64,000 nt of DNA from Pseudomonas sp. VD-NE ins (GTDB taxonomy: Bacteria > Pseudomonadota > Gammaproteobacteria > Pseudomonadales > Pseudomonadaceae). Below, piece after piece: positions 1-8,014 of this stretch (position 1 is its first letter; each line of letters opens with the position of its first letter). Under the pieces are notes generated by a model. It was not told where the DNA came from, searched no databases, and saw only the letters and a program-made list of their open reading frames with translations. Made by a program: the position numbers and the translations under genes. The DNA is taken from assembly GCF_031882575.1 (NCBI RefSeq), contig NZ_CP134772.1, positions 1,755,001 through 1,819,000 on the forward strand, read 5' to 3'.

Positions 1-152
1 AAGTTGCGCACTTGGGCGGCTGATGATTTCTGACAAATCGATGGCGATTGCACTGACCTCAGCGTGAACAGGCGAAGGTCTGCAGTGGATCTTCAGCAGG
101 TTCTGGGCCTGTTTCGCGGTATCCTGCGCGTTCTGATTACGGACGTTTTTCC

Positions 153-566
153 ATGCTGGTGATTTCCAACAACGTGCATCTGCCGGATGCCGAGATCGAA
201 CTGACGGCCATCCGCGCGCAAGGCGCCGGTGGGCAGAACGTCAACAAGGTCTCCAGCGCCATGCACCTGCGCTTCGACATTCCTGCCTCGTCGTTGCCCG
301 AGTTCTACAAGGAGCGGCTGCTGGCGCTGCGTGACAGTCGCATCACCAGCGACGGCGTGCTGATCATCAAGGCCCAGCAATATCGCACGCAGGAAGCCAA
401 TCGCGCCGATGCGCTGGAGCGTCTGGTCGAGCTGATTCTCAGCGCGACCAAAGTCGAAAAGAAGCGCCGTCCGACCAAACCGACCCTCGGCTCAAAGAAG
501 CGTCGGCTCGAATCGAAAACCAAACGCGGCAGTATCAAGGCCGGGCGCGGCAAAGTGGACTTCTAG
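153..566 (+). CDS. arfB: Alternative ribosome-rescue factor ArfB (peptidyl-tRNA hydrolase)
   Basis: A 137-aa protein of the RF-1-like YaeJ/ArfB family. It hydrolyses peptidyl-tRNA on ribosomes stalled on non-stop mRNA, without a stop codon. The GGQ catalytic motif is at residues 26-28 ([13 protein letters not shown]), and the C-terminal third is strongly basic ([16 protein letters not shown]), as expected for the tail that enters the empty mRNA channel. The length fits the family (about 140 aa). The start is the first ATG; no strong Shine-Dalgarno precedes it. It runs convergent with the MFS gene, and the two 3' ends overlap by 4 bp. Confidence 0.95.
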   Translation: MLVISNNVHLPDAEIELTAIRAQGAGGQNVNKVSSAMHLRFDIPASSLPEFYKERLLALRDSRITSDGVLIIKAQQYRTQEANRADALERLVELILSATKVEKKRRPTKPTLGSKKRRLESKTKRGSIKAGRGKVDF

Positions 567-1762
567 TCTTCGCGGTACTTGGCGGTGTGCTTGTACAGAT
601 ACACGCTCAGTGCCAATCCACTTAGCGAGGCGAGGGCGGCGAAGAGGAAGATAGAGGCAAAACCGAATCCCGCCGCAATCGCCCCGGCCAATGGCCCGGT
701 GATCCCCAGCGACAAGTCGATGAACAGCGAGTAAGCCCCGACGGCTGCGCCGCGACTGGACGCCGGCACCAGATTCACCGCTTCCACACCCAGCGCTGGG
801 AACACCAGCGAGAAACCAAACCCGCTCAACGCCGCACCGGCCAGCGCCCAATGTGCGTCCGGCGCCAGCCACAACAGCAGCAGACCAAGGGTTTCCACCG
901 ACAGACAGGCAATCGCCACGCGAAAGCCGCCGAGACGGTTGATCAGGTTGCCAAACAGCAATCGCGCACCGATGAAGCTGGCACCGAACAGGCTCAGGCA
1001 CAGCACCGCGTTGTCCCAATGCTGGGTGGCGTAATAGAGGGTGATGAAGGTGGCGATGGTGCCGAAGCCGATCGAGCCCAGCGCCAGACCGCAGCCATGG
1101 GGAAACACTTTGCCGAGCACATGCATGAACGGCAGGCGTTCGCCGGCGACAATCGGTGCCGGCGTTTTCGGCCAGGCCAGCAACAGGCCCAGCGCGGCGA
1201 GCAGGATGATGCTGACGCCCATGCTCCACAGACCCAACTGGCCGACCAGCCACACACCGAACGGGGCGCCGACCGCCAGTGCGCCGTAACTGGCGATGCC
1301 GTTCCAGGAAATCACCTTGGCGGTGTTTGCTGCGCCGACCCGGCCAATGCCCCAGCCAATCGAGCCGGAGCCGACAAGGCTTTCCGCGCTGCCCAGCACC
1401 AGACGACCGATCAACAGACTGATCAAACTGAGCATCGGCATGCTCGGAGTCCACGCCGAAATCAGCATGAACACACCGCTCAAGCCGCACCCGGCCAGGC
1501 CAATCATCACCGCACGTTTACTGCCCTGATTATCGATGATCTTGCCGGCATACGGGCGGCTGAGCAGGGTCGCGAGGTATTGCACGCTGATCACCAGACC
1601 GGCGATCACCGCACCAAAGCCCAGGTCACTGTGGACGTAGCCCGGCAACACCGCGAGCGGAATGCCGATGTTCAGGTAACCGATAAAGGTGAAGAGGACG
1701 ATGGAAACGACTTGCAGCGTGACCGCCAGGGGGCGCTGGGGTTCTGGCATAGAGGATGACAT
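563..1762 (-). CDS. MFS transporter (YhhS/YfcJ-like)
   Basis: A 399-aa protein with about 12 hydrophobic segments and a classic major facilitator layout. The loop after TM2 contains the family-type signature ([17 protein letters not shown], near residues 69-85). The N-terminal part, with a [13 protein letters not shown] motif in TM1, resembles the YhhS/YfcJ subfamily of drug or sugar efflux carriers. The substrate cannot be read from sequence. Two Met codons lie near the start (1762 and 1750); neither has a good Shine-Dalgarno, so the start is uncertain by four residues. Confidence 0.85.
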   Translation of the reverse strand: MSSSMPEPQRPLAVTLQVVSIVLFTFIGYLNIGIPLAVLPGYVHSDLGFGAVIAGLVISVQYLATLLSRPYAGKIIDNQGSKRAVMIGLAGCGLSGVFMLISAWTPSMPMLSLISLLIGRLVLGSAESLVGSGSIGWGIGRVGAANTAKVISWNGIASYGALAVGAPFGVWLVGQLGLWSMGVSIILLAALGLLLAWPKTPAPIVAGERLPFMHVLGKVFPHGCGLALGSIGFGTIATFITLYYATQHWDNAVLCLSLFGASFIGARLLFGNLINRLGGFRVAIACLSVETLGLLLLWLAPDAHWALAGAALSGFGFSLVFPALGVEAVNLVPASSRGAAVGAYSLFIDLSLGITGPLAGAIAAGFGFASIFLFAALASLSGLALSVYLYKHTAKYRED

Positions 1763-1864
1763 GGGTAACGATCCACGGGAGCGGCAGATTAGATAGGCTG
1801 CTTATGATACCGGCGCGGACGGATCTGGGGCGGGAAAAGTAAAACTATTTGCCGGGTGGGCGTT

Positions 1865-2047
1865 TCAGGATTTGGCCGGGGCAACCAGTTGTGTGGTGAC
1901 CAGCGCCGCCAGGGCATTTTCTTCGCTGCCGAAACGGGCGAGCAGGGCGGCTTGTTTCTCGGGCGAGAGACGGTTCCAGATCTCGATCATTTTCTCGGTG
2001 GCGCCGATCAGTACGGCAGCTTGGCTTTCGGAGAATTCGTCGGTCAT
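1865..2047 (-). CDS. Small conserved-type protein, 60 aa, function unknown
   Basis: A 60-aa soluble protein (MTDEFSESQAAVLIG... ending LVAPAKS) with a predicted amphipathic helical centre (TEKMIEIWNRLSPEKQAALL). I do not recognise a named family. An upstream in-frame ATG would add 34 Arg/Thr-rich residues, but that extension reads through the inverted repeat at 2069-2100 and looks non-coding, so the start at 2047 is preferred. It lies downstream of another small gene on the same strand (2118-2246), possibly in one transcript. Confidence 0.6.
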   Translation of the reverse strand: MTDEFSESQAAVLIGATEKMIEIWNRLSPEKQAALLARFGSEENALAALVTTQLVAPAKS

Positions 2048-2068
2048 GGCGGGCTCGGGGTTCAGGCG

Positions 2069-2100
2069 GTGTGGAAAGCGCATGTTAGCGCTTTCCACAC
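2069..2100. repeat. Perfect 13-bp inverted repeat between two small genes
   Basis: The arms GTGTGGAAAGCGC (2069-2081) and GCGCTTTCCACAC (2088-2100) are exact complements with a 6-nt loop. The element sits between the stop of the 42-aa gene and the start of the 60-aa gene. On the minus strand no U-tract follows, so it is either a Rho-independent-like hairpin lacking its tail, an RNA processing or stability element, or a protein-binding palindrome. Confidence 0.75.
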
Positions 2101-2117
2101 GGTCTGTACGACGGGTC

Positions 2118-2246
2118 TTACTCTTCGTTGTCGGCCGGGCGGCTCTCAACGGCTTCTTTCGGCTCGGGCTGCGCGCCGGCTTGTTGCGTGGTCGTCTGCT
2201 CAGGTACGTGCAGGCTTGGGAAGGGGAGATTAGGAATCTCGTGCAT
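2118..2246 (-). CDS. Microprotein, 42 aa, Pro/Glu-rich
   Basis: A 42-codon frame starting MHEIPNLPFPSLHVPEQ and ending SRPADNEE, preceded on the minus strand by a strong Shine-Dalgarno (GCGAGGAG, 7 nt before ATG). It is acidic, Pro- and Gln-rich, and has no membrane segment, so it is probably disordered. No family is recognised. The good ribosome-binding site, clean stop and following hairpin argue that it is real. It could be co-transcribed with the 60-aa gene downstream. Confidence 0.6.
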   Translation of the reverse strand: MHEIPNLPFPSLHVPEQTTTQQAGAQPEPKEAVESRPADNEE

Positions 2247-2404
2247 GGTTGCGCTCCTCGCTAAGTCTGTTGATAGATCTGGTAGATCCGCGCTTTTGGA
2301 AAGCCTGCGCAGGATACAGCAGGAAAAATGACAATCAGACTTTTAATTCAAATTAATGCGACAGATGGCCGCAGGGGGCAAAAATAAGGTCACCACAAAA
2401 CAAA

Positions 2405-2494
2405 TGTGGGAGCGAGCCTGCTCGCGAAGGCAGTGTGTCAGGCAACATTTTCGTTGAATGACACGCCGCTTTCGCGAGCAGGCTCGCTCCCACA
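2405..2494. repeat. REP pair (inverted, GTGGGAGCGAGCCTGCTCGCG type)
   Basis: TGTGGGAGCGAGCCTGC at the left end is mirrored by GCAGGCTCGCTCCCACA at the right end, with about 40 bp between. This is the common extragenic palindromic REP doublet of P. fluorescens-group genomes. It lies just after phhC and could act as a 3' mRNA stabiliser or terminator. A near-identical pair is at 5227-5315. Confidence 0.9.
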
Positions 2495-2513
2495 GGGTTT
2501 TGTGTTGCAGTAA

Positions 2514-3707
2514 CTATTTGCAGACGCTGGCGATGGCTTCGGCCAATAGGGCGAGCCGCGTGGCGTCGATACCGGCGACGTTGGCCCGGCCCGAGCTGAC
2601 CATGTACACGCTGTGATGCTCGCGCAGTTGTTTCACTTGCTCCGGCGACAGGCCGGTGTAAGAGAACATCCCGCGTTGCACGCCAATGTGCGCAAAGCGT
2701 TCACGCAGGCCGTGCGGTTCCAGCGCTTCGACCAGGCCGCTGCGCAGTTGCGCAATACGCAGACGCATGGCTTCCACCTCATCGGCCCAACGGGCTTTCA
2801 GTTCTGGATCGGCGAGGATGGTCGCGACCACCGCCGCACCGTGATCCGGCGGTGTTGACCAGAGGTTGCGGGCGATGTTGGCCAGTTGACTGCGGATGTC
2901 GATGAGCTTGTCGGCAGTTTTCGCGCAGACGATCAGCGCACCGGTGCGGTCGCGGTACAGGCCGAAGTTCTTCGAGCAGGAACTGGTGATCAGCAGCTCG
3001 GGCATTTCTGCCGCGAACAAGCGGGTCGACCATGCATCCTGTTCCAGACCGTCGCCAAAGCCCTGGTAGGCAAAGTCGATCAGCGGCAGCAGATTGCGCG
3101 CGCGCACCACGTCGAGCACGCGCTGCCAGTCGTCATGATTCAAATCGAAACCGGTCGGGTTGTGGCAGCACGCGTGCAGCAGCACCACATCACCGTTCGG
3201 CACTTGATTGAGCACGGCGAGCATGGCGTCGACGTCGAGGCGGTTGTCACTGCCCACGTATGGGTAGTGACTGACCTTGACTCCGGCCGCGGCGAAAATG
3301 GTTTCGTGGATCGGCCAGGTCGGGTTGCTCAGCCACACGCCTGTGCCCGGCAGGCACTGGGCGATGAAGTCGGCAGCCAGACGCAGGGCACCGGTGCCGC
3401 CCGGGGTCTGGGTGGCGCCGGCACGTTGTTCGGCGATCAGCTTCGAGTCGGCACCAAGCACCAGCTCATTGATGACTTTGCCGAACAGCGGGTTGCCGTG
3501 GCCACCGATGTAGGTCTTGGTGTCCTGGCTTTCGACCAGCCGTGCTTCGGCGATTTTCACCGCTTCCGGGATCGGCGTCAGGCCCTGGGCGTCCTTGTAG
3601 ACGCCAACGCCCAGGTCGAATTTGCGCGGGTTGCTGTCCTGCGCATACGCCTCCATCAAGCCGAGGATCGGGTCGCCGGGTACCCGGCCGATGGCGTCGA
3701 AGTGCAT
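2514..3707 (-). CDS. phhC: Aromatic amino acid aminotransferase
   Basis: A 397-aa class I PLP aminotransferase of the AspC/TyrB group. Visible features are the GGTGALR loop near residues 103-109, HNPTG at 182-186 and the PLP lysine K246 in SSCSKNFGLYRDR. It transaminates tyrosine/phenylalanine with 2-oxoglutarate, feeding tyrosine made by PhhA into 4-hydroxyphenylpyruvate and homogentisate degradation. It is the third gene of phhA-phhB-phhC. Its ATG overlaps the phhB stop by one base, and AAGGAC lies upstream inside phhB, indicating translational coupling. Confidence 0.93.
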   Translation of the reverse strand: MHFDAIGRVPGDPILGLMEAYAQDSNPRKFDLGVGVYKDAQGLTPIPEAVKIAEARLVESQDTKTYIGGHGNPLFGKVINELVLGADSKLIAEQRAGATQTPGGTGALRLAADFIAQCLPGTGVWLSNPTWPIHETIFAAAGVKVSHYPYVGSDNRLDVDAMLAVLNQVPNGDVVLLHACCHNPTGFDLNHDDWQRVLDVVRARNLLPLIDFAYQGFGDGLEQDAWSTRLFAAEMPELLITSSCSKNFGLYRDRTGALIVCAKTADKLIDIRSQLANIARNLWSTPPDHGAAVVATILADPELKARWADEVEAMRLRIAQLRSGLVEALEPHGLRERFAHIGVQRGMFSYTGLSPEQVKQLREHHSVYMVSSGRANVAGIDATRLALLAEAIASVCK

Positions 3708-4063
3708 TACTTGCGTCCTTCTGCGGTCTTGGCCACTTCGTCAGTGCGCGCGGCCATGATGAAGTCGTTGCGGTGCAGACCTTTGATCGAGTGGCTCCAC
3801 CAGGTCACGGTGACTTTGCCCCACTCGGTCAGCAGGCCCGGGTGATGACCTTCGGCCTCGGAGATCTCGCCGACAGCGTTGGTGAAGGCCAGTGCGTGTT
3901 TGAAGTTCTTGAACAGGAAGACCTTCTCCAGTTGCATGATGCTGTCGCGTACTTCGATGTTCCAGTCAGGGATCTGCTTGATCAGGATCGGCAGTTCTTC
4001 GTCGCTGACTTGTGGCGCATCGGCGCGGCAGGCTTCGCAGTGGGCTTGGTTCAAAGTGGACAT
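3707..4063 (-). CDS. phhB: Pterin-4a-carbinolamine dehydratase
   Basis: A 118-aa PCD/DCoH-family protein. It dehydrates the 4a-hydroxytetrahydropterin formed by PhhA so the cofactor can be recycled. The active-site histidines H73, H74 ([11 protein letters not shown]) and H91 ([10 protein letters not shown]) are all present. AGGAA precedes the ATG. It follows phhA after about 117 bp on the same strand and abuts phhC, matching the known Pseudomonas phh operon order. Confidence 0.95.
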
Positions 4064-4147
4064 GGTGTATTCCTGAAATCGAGTGTGTTTTTTTTATTAA
4101 AGCGTTTGAGCAGTCAGTACCGTCACGCTAAACCAAAGTGGCGGCGA

Positions 4148-4167
4148 CTGACAGGCTCAATTGTCAG
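4148..4167. repeat. Small inverted repeat in the phhA-phhB gap
   Basis: CTGACA and TGTCAG (6-bp arms, 8-nt loop) lie just after the phhA stop. The arms are short and no T-run follows, so at most this is a weak processing or attenuation hairpin. The rest of the 117-bp gap shows nothing else clear. Confidence 0.35.
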
Positions 4168-4180
4168 CAAAAGTCGCGGT

Positions 4181-4972
4181 TCACGCGGCTTTCGGTTTCG
4201 GCGGAAATTTCGGTGCGTGCAGACCCAACTGCATGCCTTGGCGAACCATGGCCATGATGTCTTCATGGGCCACATCGAACAGACGCTTGAGGTTCGGCAG
4301 GACAAAGTACAGCGGTTGCAGGATGTCGATGCGATACGGCGTGCGCATGGCTTCGAGCGGGTCGAAGGCCTGATGCTCCGGTTCGTCCGACAGTGAGTAA
4401 ACGGTTTCTTTTGGCGAGGACAGGATGCCGCCACCGTAGATGCGTTTGCCTTGCGGGGTGTCGACCAGGCCGAATTCGATGGTCATCCAGTACAGGCGCG
4501 CCAGGTACACGCGTTCTTCCTTGGTCGCCTGCAAACCGAGCTTGCCGTAGGTGTGGGTGAACTCGGCGAAGTACGGGTTGGTCAGCAGCGGGCAGTGACC
4601 AAAGATCTCGTGGAAAATATCCGGCTCTTGCAGGTAATCCAGCTCTTCGCGGGTACGAATAAACGTAGCGACCGGAAATTGCTTGCTGGCCAGCAGTTCA
4701 AAAAACGTCTGAAAGGGGATCAGTGCCGGCACGCGGGCGACCTGCCAACCGGTGGTCTCGCCGAGCACTTTGTTGATTTCGCCGAGTTGCGGAATGCGGT
4801 CGTGGGGCAGACCGAGTTTTTCGATACCGTCCAGGTACTCCTGGCAGGCACGCCCTTCGATCACTTTCAACTGGCGAGTGATCAGCGTGTTCCAGACCGC
4901 GTGTTCTTCGGCGGGGTAGTCGATAAAACCTTGCGCATCGGGCTCGCGGGCCACGTATTGCGTCTGCTTCAT
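4181..4972 (-). CDS. phhA: Phenylalanine 4-hydroxylase (tetrahydropterin-dependent)
   Basis: A 263-aa bacterial-type single-domain aromatic amino acid hydroxylase, converting L-phenylalanine to L-tyrosine with O2 and tetrahydropterin. The iron ligands are visible as H121 and H126 (DIFHEIFGHCPLL) and E166 (YWMTIEFGLV). The length equals that of other pseudomonad PhhA proteins, without the N-terminal ACT domain of animal enzymes. The start has AGGAG 7 nt upstream. It is the first gene of the operon; the TyrR-like boxes at 5094 and 5167 lie upstream. Confidence 0.97.
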   Translation of the reverse strand: MKQTQYVAREPDAQGFIDYPAEEHAVWNTLITRQLKVIEGRACQEYLDGIEKLGLPHDRIPQLGEINKVLGETTGWQVARVPALIPFQTFFELLASKQFPVATFIRTREELDYLQEPDIFHEIFGHCPLLTNPYFAEFTHTYGKLGLQATKEERVYLARLYWMTIEFGLVDTPQGKRIYGGGILSSPKETVYSLSDEPEHQAFDPLEAMRTPYRIDILQPLYFVLPNLKRLFDVAHEDIMAMVRQGMQLGLHAPKFPPKPKAA

Positions 4973-5093
4973 ACTGCTCTCCTGCTAGGGGAATTCGTTC
5001 TTGTTATGTCCAGCGATGGATTCAGAATTACCTGAGAGCGGGTTGATGTGCAGCAGGTTGAATGGCCTGTGCGTAGGAAATTTCTCTTTAATT

Positions 5094-5111
5094 CGTAAAA
5101 TAATCGTTACG
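5094..5111. promoter_or_regulatory. Putative PhhR (TyrR-type) box 1
   Basis: CGTAAAATAATCGTTACG is an 18-bp imperfect palindrome, with CGTAA/TTACG arms around 8 bp. It resembles the TyrR box TGTAAA-N6-TTTACA. It lies about 122 bp upstream of the phhA start, in the gap shared with the activator gene phhR. The role is inferred from position and resemblance. Confidence 0.6.
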
Positions 5112-5166
5112 GTTTGACGGATATCTCGCGTTTGCGGTGATTCACGGGTTTGAAAAGGCTGTTGGC

Positions 5167-5184
5167 TGTCACATAATCTTGACA
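5167..5184. promoter_or_regulatory. Putative PhhR (TyrR-type) box 2
   Basis: TGTCACATAATCTTGACA has perfect TGTCA/TGACA arms and the same 18-bp length as box 1. The two boxes start 73 bp apart, about seven helical turns, so dimers or a hexamer could bind on one face. It may serve phhA activation, phhR autoregulation or both. Confidence 0.6.
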
Positions 5185-5226
5185 ACTATCTGTGTGCCTC
5201 GACAGAAAAGTCGTGGTGCTGACCCT

Positions 5227-5315
5227 TGTGGGAGCGAGCCTGCTCGCGAATGCGATCTGCCTGACACATTAATGTTGAATGTGCCGCCGTCTTCGCGAGC
5301 AGGCTCGCTCCCACA
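5227..5315. repeat. REP pair (inverted), second copy
   Basis: Same arms as the doublet at 2405-2494 (TGTGGGAGCGAGCCTGC and its complement) with a different, roughly 40-bp interior. It lies between the TyrR-like boxes and phhR, inside the 5' region of phhR. That is an unusual place, since it may form a hairpin in the phhR leader or insulate the two divergent promoters. Confidence 0.9.
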
Positions 5316-5359
5316 GGTTCTGTATTTAACCTTATGACTGGTTTGGCGGGTTTTCTCTT

Positions 5360-6928
5360 ATGCGCATCAAAGTCCACTGCCAGAACCGCATCGGCATCCT
5401 GCGCGACATCCTCAACCTGCTGGTGGCCTACGGGATCAACGTCGCGCGCGGTGAGGTCGGTGGCGAGCACGGCAATGCGATCTACCTGCACTGCCCGAAC
5501 CTGATCAATATTCAGTTTCAAGCGCTACGCCCGAAATTCGAGGCGATCGCCGGGGTGTTTGGCGTCAAGCGGGTAGGGCTGATGCCCAGCGAACGACGGC
5601 ACATGGAGTTGAACGCCTTGCTCGGCGCGCTCGAGTTTCCGGTGCTGTCGATCGACATGGGCGGCTCGATCGTCGCCGCTAACCGCGCGGCGGCGCAGTT
5701 GCTCGGTGTGCGGGTCGATGAAGTACCGGGGATTCCGCTGTCGCGTTACGCCGAGGATTTCGATTTGCCAGAGCTGGTGCGCGCCAACAAATCGCGAATC
5801 AACGGCATGCGGGTCAAGGTCAAGGGCGACATCTTTCTGGCTGACATCGCGCCGCTGCAATCGGAGCACGACGACAGTGAGGCCATGGCCGGTGCGGTGC
5901 TGACCTTGCACCGCGCCGACCGCGTTGGTGAGCGCATCTATAACGTGCGCAAGCAAGAGCTGCGTGGCTTCGATAGCATCTTCCAGAGCTCCAAAGTCAT
6001 GGCCGCCGTCGTGCGTGAAGCGCGGCGTATGGCCCCGCTCGATGCACCGCTATTGATTGAAGGCGAAACCGGCACCGGCAAGGAATTGCTGGCGCGCGCC
6101 TGCCACCTCGCCAGTCCGCGCGGACAATCGCCGTTGATGGCGCTCAACTGCGCAGGTTTGCCGGAGTCGATGGCCGAGACCGAGTTGTTCGGTTATGGCC
6201 CGGGCGCTTTTGAAGGGGCACGGGCTGAAGGCAAACTCGGCCTGCTGGAGTTGACCGCGGGCGGCACATTGTTTCTCGACGGTGTCGGTGAAATGAGCCC
6301 GCGCTTGCAAGTGAAATTGCTGCGTTTTCTGCAGGACGGTTGCTTCCGTCGGGTCGGCAGTGATGAAGAGGTTTACCTGGATGTGCGGGTGATCTGCGCC
6401 ACCCAGGTCGACTTGTCGGAGCTGTGCGCGCGCGGTGAGTTTCGCCAGGATTTGTATCACCGCTTGAACGTGCTGTCGCTGCACATCCCGCCGCTGCGCG
6501 AATGCCTCGACGGCTTGACCCCACTGGTCGAACACTTCCTCGATCAGGCCAGTCGGCAGATTGGCTGTTCGCTGCCGAAACTGGCCCCGGCAGCGATGGA
6601 TCGCCTCAGTCATTACCACTGGCCGGGTAACGTGCGCCAACTGGAGAACGTGCTGTTCCAGGCGGTTTCGCTGTGTGATGGCGGCACGGTGAAGGCCGAG
6701 CATATTCGTCTGCCGGATTACGGCGTGCGTCAGCCGCTTGGCGATTTCTCGCTGGAAGGGGGGCTGGACGAGATTGTCGGGCGCTTCGAGAAAGCGGTGC
6801 TGGAACGGTTGTATTCCGAGCATCCGAGCAGTCGGCAGTTGGGTAAGCGGCTGGGGGTTTCACACACCACCATTGCCAACAAGCTGCGCGAATATGAAGT
6901 CGGTAAAGACCCCGGCAGCAGCGAATGA
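5360..6928 (+). CDS. phhR: TyrR/PhhR-type transcriptional activator of aromatic amino acid catabolism
   Basis: A 522-aa protein with an N-terminal ACT-like domain (about 1-75), a PAS domain (about 80-190), an AAA+ domain and a C-terminal Fis-type helix-turn-helix (about 490-515, QLGKRLGVSHTTIANKL). Walker A is GETGTGKE (235-242) and Walker B ends LFLDGVGEM around D307. The sigma-54 contact loop reads GAFEGA (282-287) instead of GAFTGA, as expected for TyrR-like regulators that work with sigma-70 polymerase. It is divergent from the phhABC genes it is expected to activate in response to Phe/Tyr. No good Shine-Dalgarno precedes the ATG. Confidence 0.93.
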   Translation: MRIKVHCQNRIGILRDILNLLVAYGINVARGEVGGEHGNAIYLHCPNLINIQFQALRPKFEAIAGVFGVKRVGLMPSERRHMELNALLGALEFPVLSIDMGGSIVAANRAAAQLLGVRVDEVPGIPLSRYAEDFDLPELVRANKSRINGMRVKVKGDIFLADIAPLQSEHDDSEAMAGAVLTLHRADRVGERIYNVRKQELRGFDSIFQSSKVMAAVVREARRMAPLDAPLLIEGETGTGKELLARACHLASPRGQSPLMALNCAGLPESMAETELFGYGPGAFEGARAEGKLGLLELTAGGTLFLDGVGEMSPRLQVKLLRFLQDGCFRRVGSDEEVYLDVRVICATQVDLSELCARGEFRQDLYHRLNVLSLHIPPLRECLDGLTPLVEHFLDQASRQIGCSLPKLAPAAMDRLSHYHWPGNVRQLENVLFQAVSLCDGGTVKAEHIRLPDYGVRQPLGDFSLEGGLDEIVGRFEKAVLERLYSEHPSSRQLGKRLGVSHTTIANKLREYEVGKDPGSSE

Positions 6929-7032
6929 TCGTTCCCACGCTCTGCGTGGGAATGCCTCAATGGACGCTCTGCGTCCGGTTTTGGACGCGGAGCGTCCCGG
7001 GCTGCATTCCCACGCAGAGCGTGGGAACGATC
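6929..7032. repeat. REP pair (CGTTCCCACGCTCTGCGTGGGAA type)
   Basis: A nested palindrome. The outer arms ATCGTTCCCACGC and GCGTGGGAACGAT enclose a second palindromic stretch (GACGCTCTGCGTCC / GGACGCGGAGCGTC). The left arm begins at the phhR stop codon. This is a second REP class, different from the copies at 2405 and 5227, and is likely to serve as the 3' hairpin of the phhR transcript. Confidence 0.88.
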
Positions 7033-7155
7033 ATTGGTCGGGATTGCCGCCAAGCGGCATAACACCGCCGGTTTTTCGACTTCGATACATTTCAAGTTTC
7101 CCCTCGCCATCCCCCAAGTCCTTTGTTTACCGGGTCTTTGCCCGCCAGAAAAAAG

Positions 7156-7173
7156 TTGGTCTGCAAATTGCTT
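7156..7173 (+). promoter_or_regulatory. Sigma-54 (-24/-12) promoter for flgF operon
   Basis: TTGGTCTGCAAATTGCTT contains the diagnostic GG (7158-7159), then 10 bp, then GC (7170-7171), with a good TTGCT -12 half. It lies 55 bp upstream of the flgF start. RpoN control of flgF-L fits known Pseudomonas flagellar regulation. Confidence 0.75.
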
Positions 7174-7228
7174 ATGGCTCAGCAGTACAGCGGTGGGCGG
7201 CAAACGTCCGGCATGCAGAGGAAAGAGT

Positions 7229-7969
7229 GTGGACAAGTACCTTTATGTGGCAATGACCGGCGCCAGCCAGAACGCACTGGCGCAGAAGGCTCATGCCAAC
7301 AACCTGGCGAACATCTCCACCAACGGTTTTCAGCGCGACCTGGAGCAGGCGCGTTCGATGCCGGTGTTCGGTGACAGCTTTCCGGCGCGTGCGTTTGCCA
7401 TGAGCGAACGGCCCGCCACCGACTTCACCCCGGGCTCTCTGGTGCAGACTGGTCGTGACCTCGACGTCGCGGTGACCGGCAACGGTTTCATTGCCGTGCA
7501 GAACCCTAACGGCGGCGAAAGCTACGTGCGTACCGGCAGCCTCAATGTTGACGCCCTCGGCGTGCTGCGCGCCGGCAACGGCATGCCGGTGATCGGCAAT
7601 GGCGGTCCGATCGCCGTGCCGCCCGAGCAGCAGATCGAAGTCGGTGAAGACGGCACCATCAGTATTCGTGCGATGGGCGAAGGCCCGCGCGTCATGGCGG
7701 AAGTCGACCGGATCAAACTGGTCAACCCGGACATCAAGAACATGAACAAGGGCCTCGACGGCTCGATCTACACCAAGGACGGCCAACCGGCGCCGGCCGA
7801 TGCCAACGTCAAACTGGTGTCGGGTTTCCTTGAGTCGAGCAACGTCAACGCCGTTGAAGAGATGACCTCGGTGCTGGCCCTGGCCAAGCAGTTCGAGTTG
7901 CACGTCAAGATGATGAACACCGCCAAAGACGACGACCAGGCCATGGCTCGGGTCTTGCAGATCAGCTAA
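7229..7969 (+). CDS. flgF: Flagellar proximal rod protein FlgF
   Basis: A 246-aa basal-body rod protein. The GTG start is chosen because it gives MDKYLYVAMTGASQNA, the usual FlgF N-terminus, and has GAGGAAAG 7 nt upstream; the longer upstream frame has no homologous character. The rod-protein motif ANNLANISTNGFQRDL is at about 22-37, and the C-terminal FlgG/FlgE-type segment (NVNAVEEMTSVLALAKQFE) is present. It is the first gene of flgFGHIJKL. flgBCDE, its usual upstream partner, is not next to it here: phhR is. Confidence 0.95.
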   Translation: MDKYLYVAMTGASQNALAQKAHANNLANISTNGFQRDLEQARSMPVFGDSFPARAFAMSERPATDFTPGSLVQTGRDLDVAVTGNGFIAVQNPNGGESYVRTGSLNVDALGVLRAGNGMPVIGNGGPIAVPPEQQIEVGEDGTISIRAMGEGPRVMAEVDRIKLVNPDIKNMNKGLDGSIYTKDGQPAPADANVKLVSGFLESSNVNAVEEMTSVLALAKQFELHVKMMNTAKDDDQAMARVLQIS

Positions 7970-8014
7970 TTATCAGAACGTCGCGCCGAAAAACAGGCGC
8001 ACGAGGAGAATCGA

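Noticed and set aside
1-152. Possible gene end or longer upstream arfB frame
   Set aside because: No convincing coding frame or start lies in the first 152 bases; they may be promoter or the edge of another gene outside the window.
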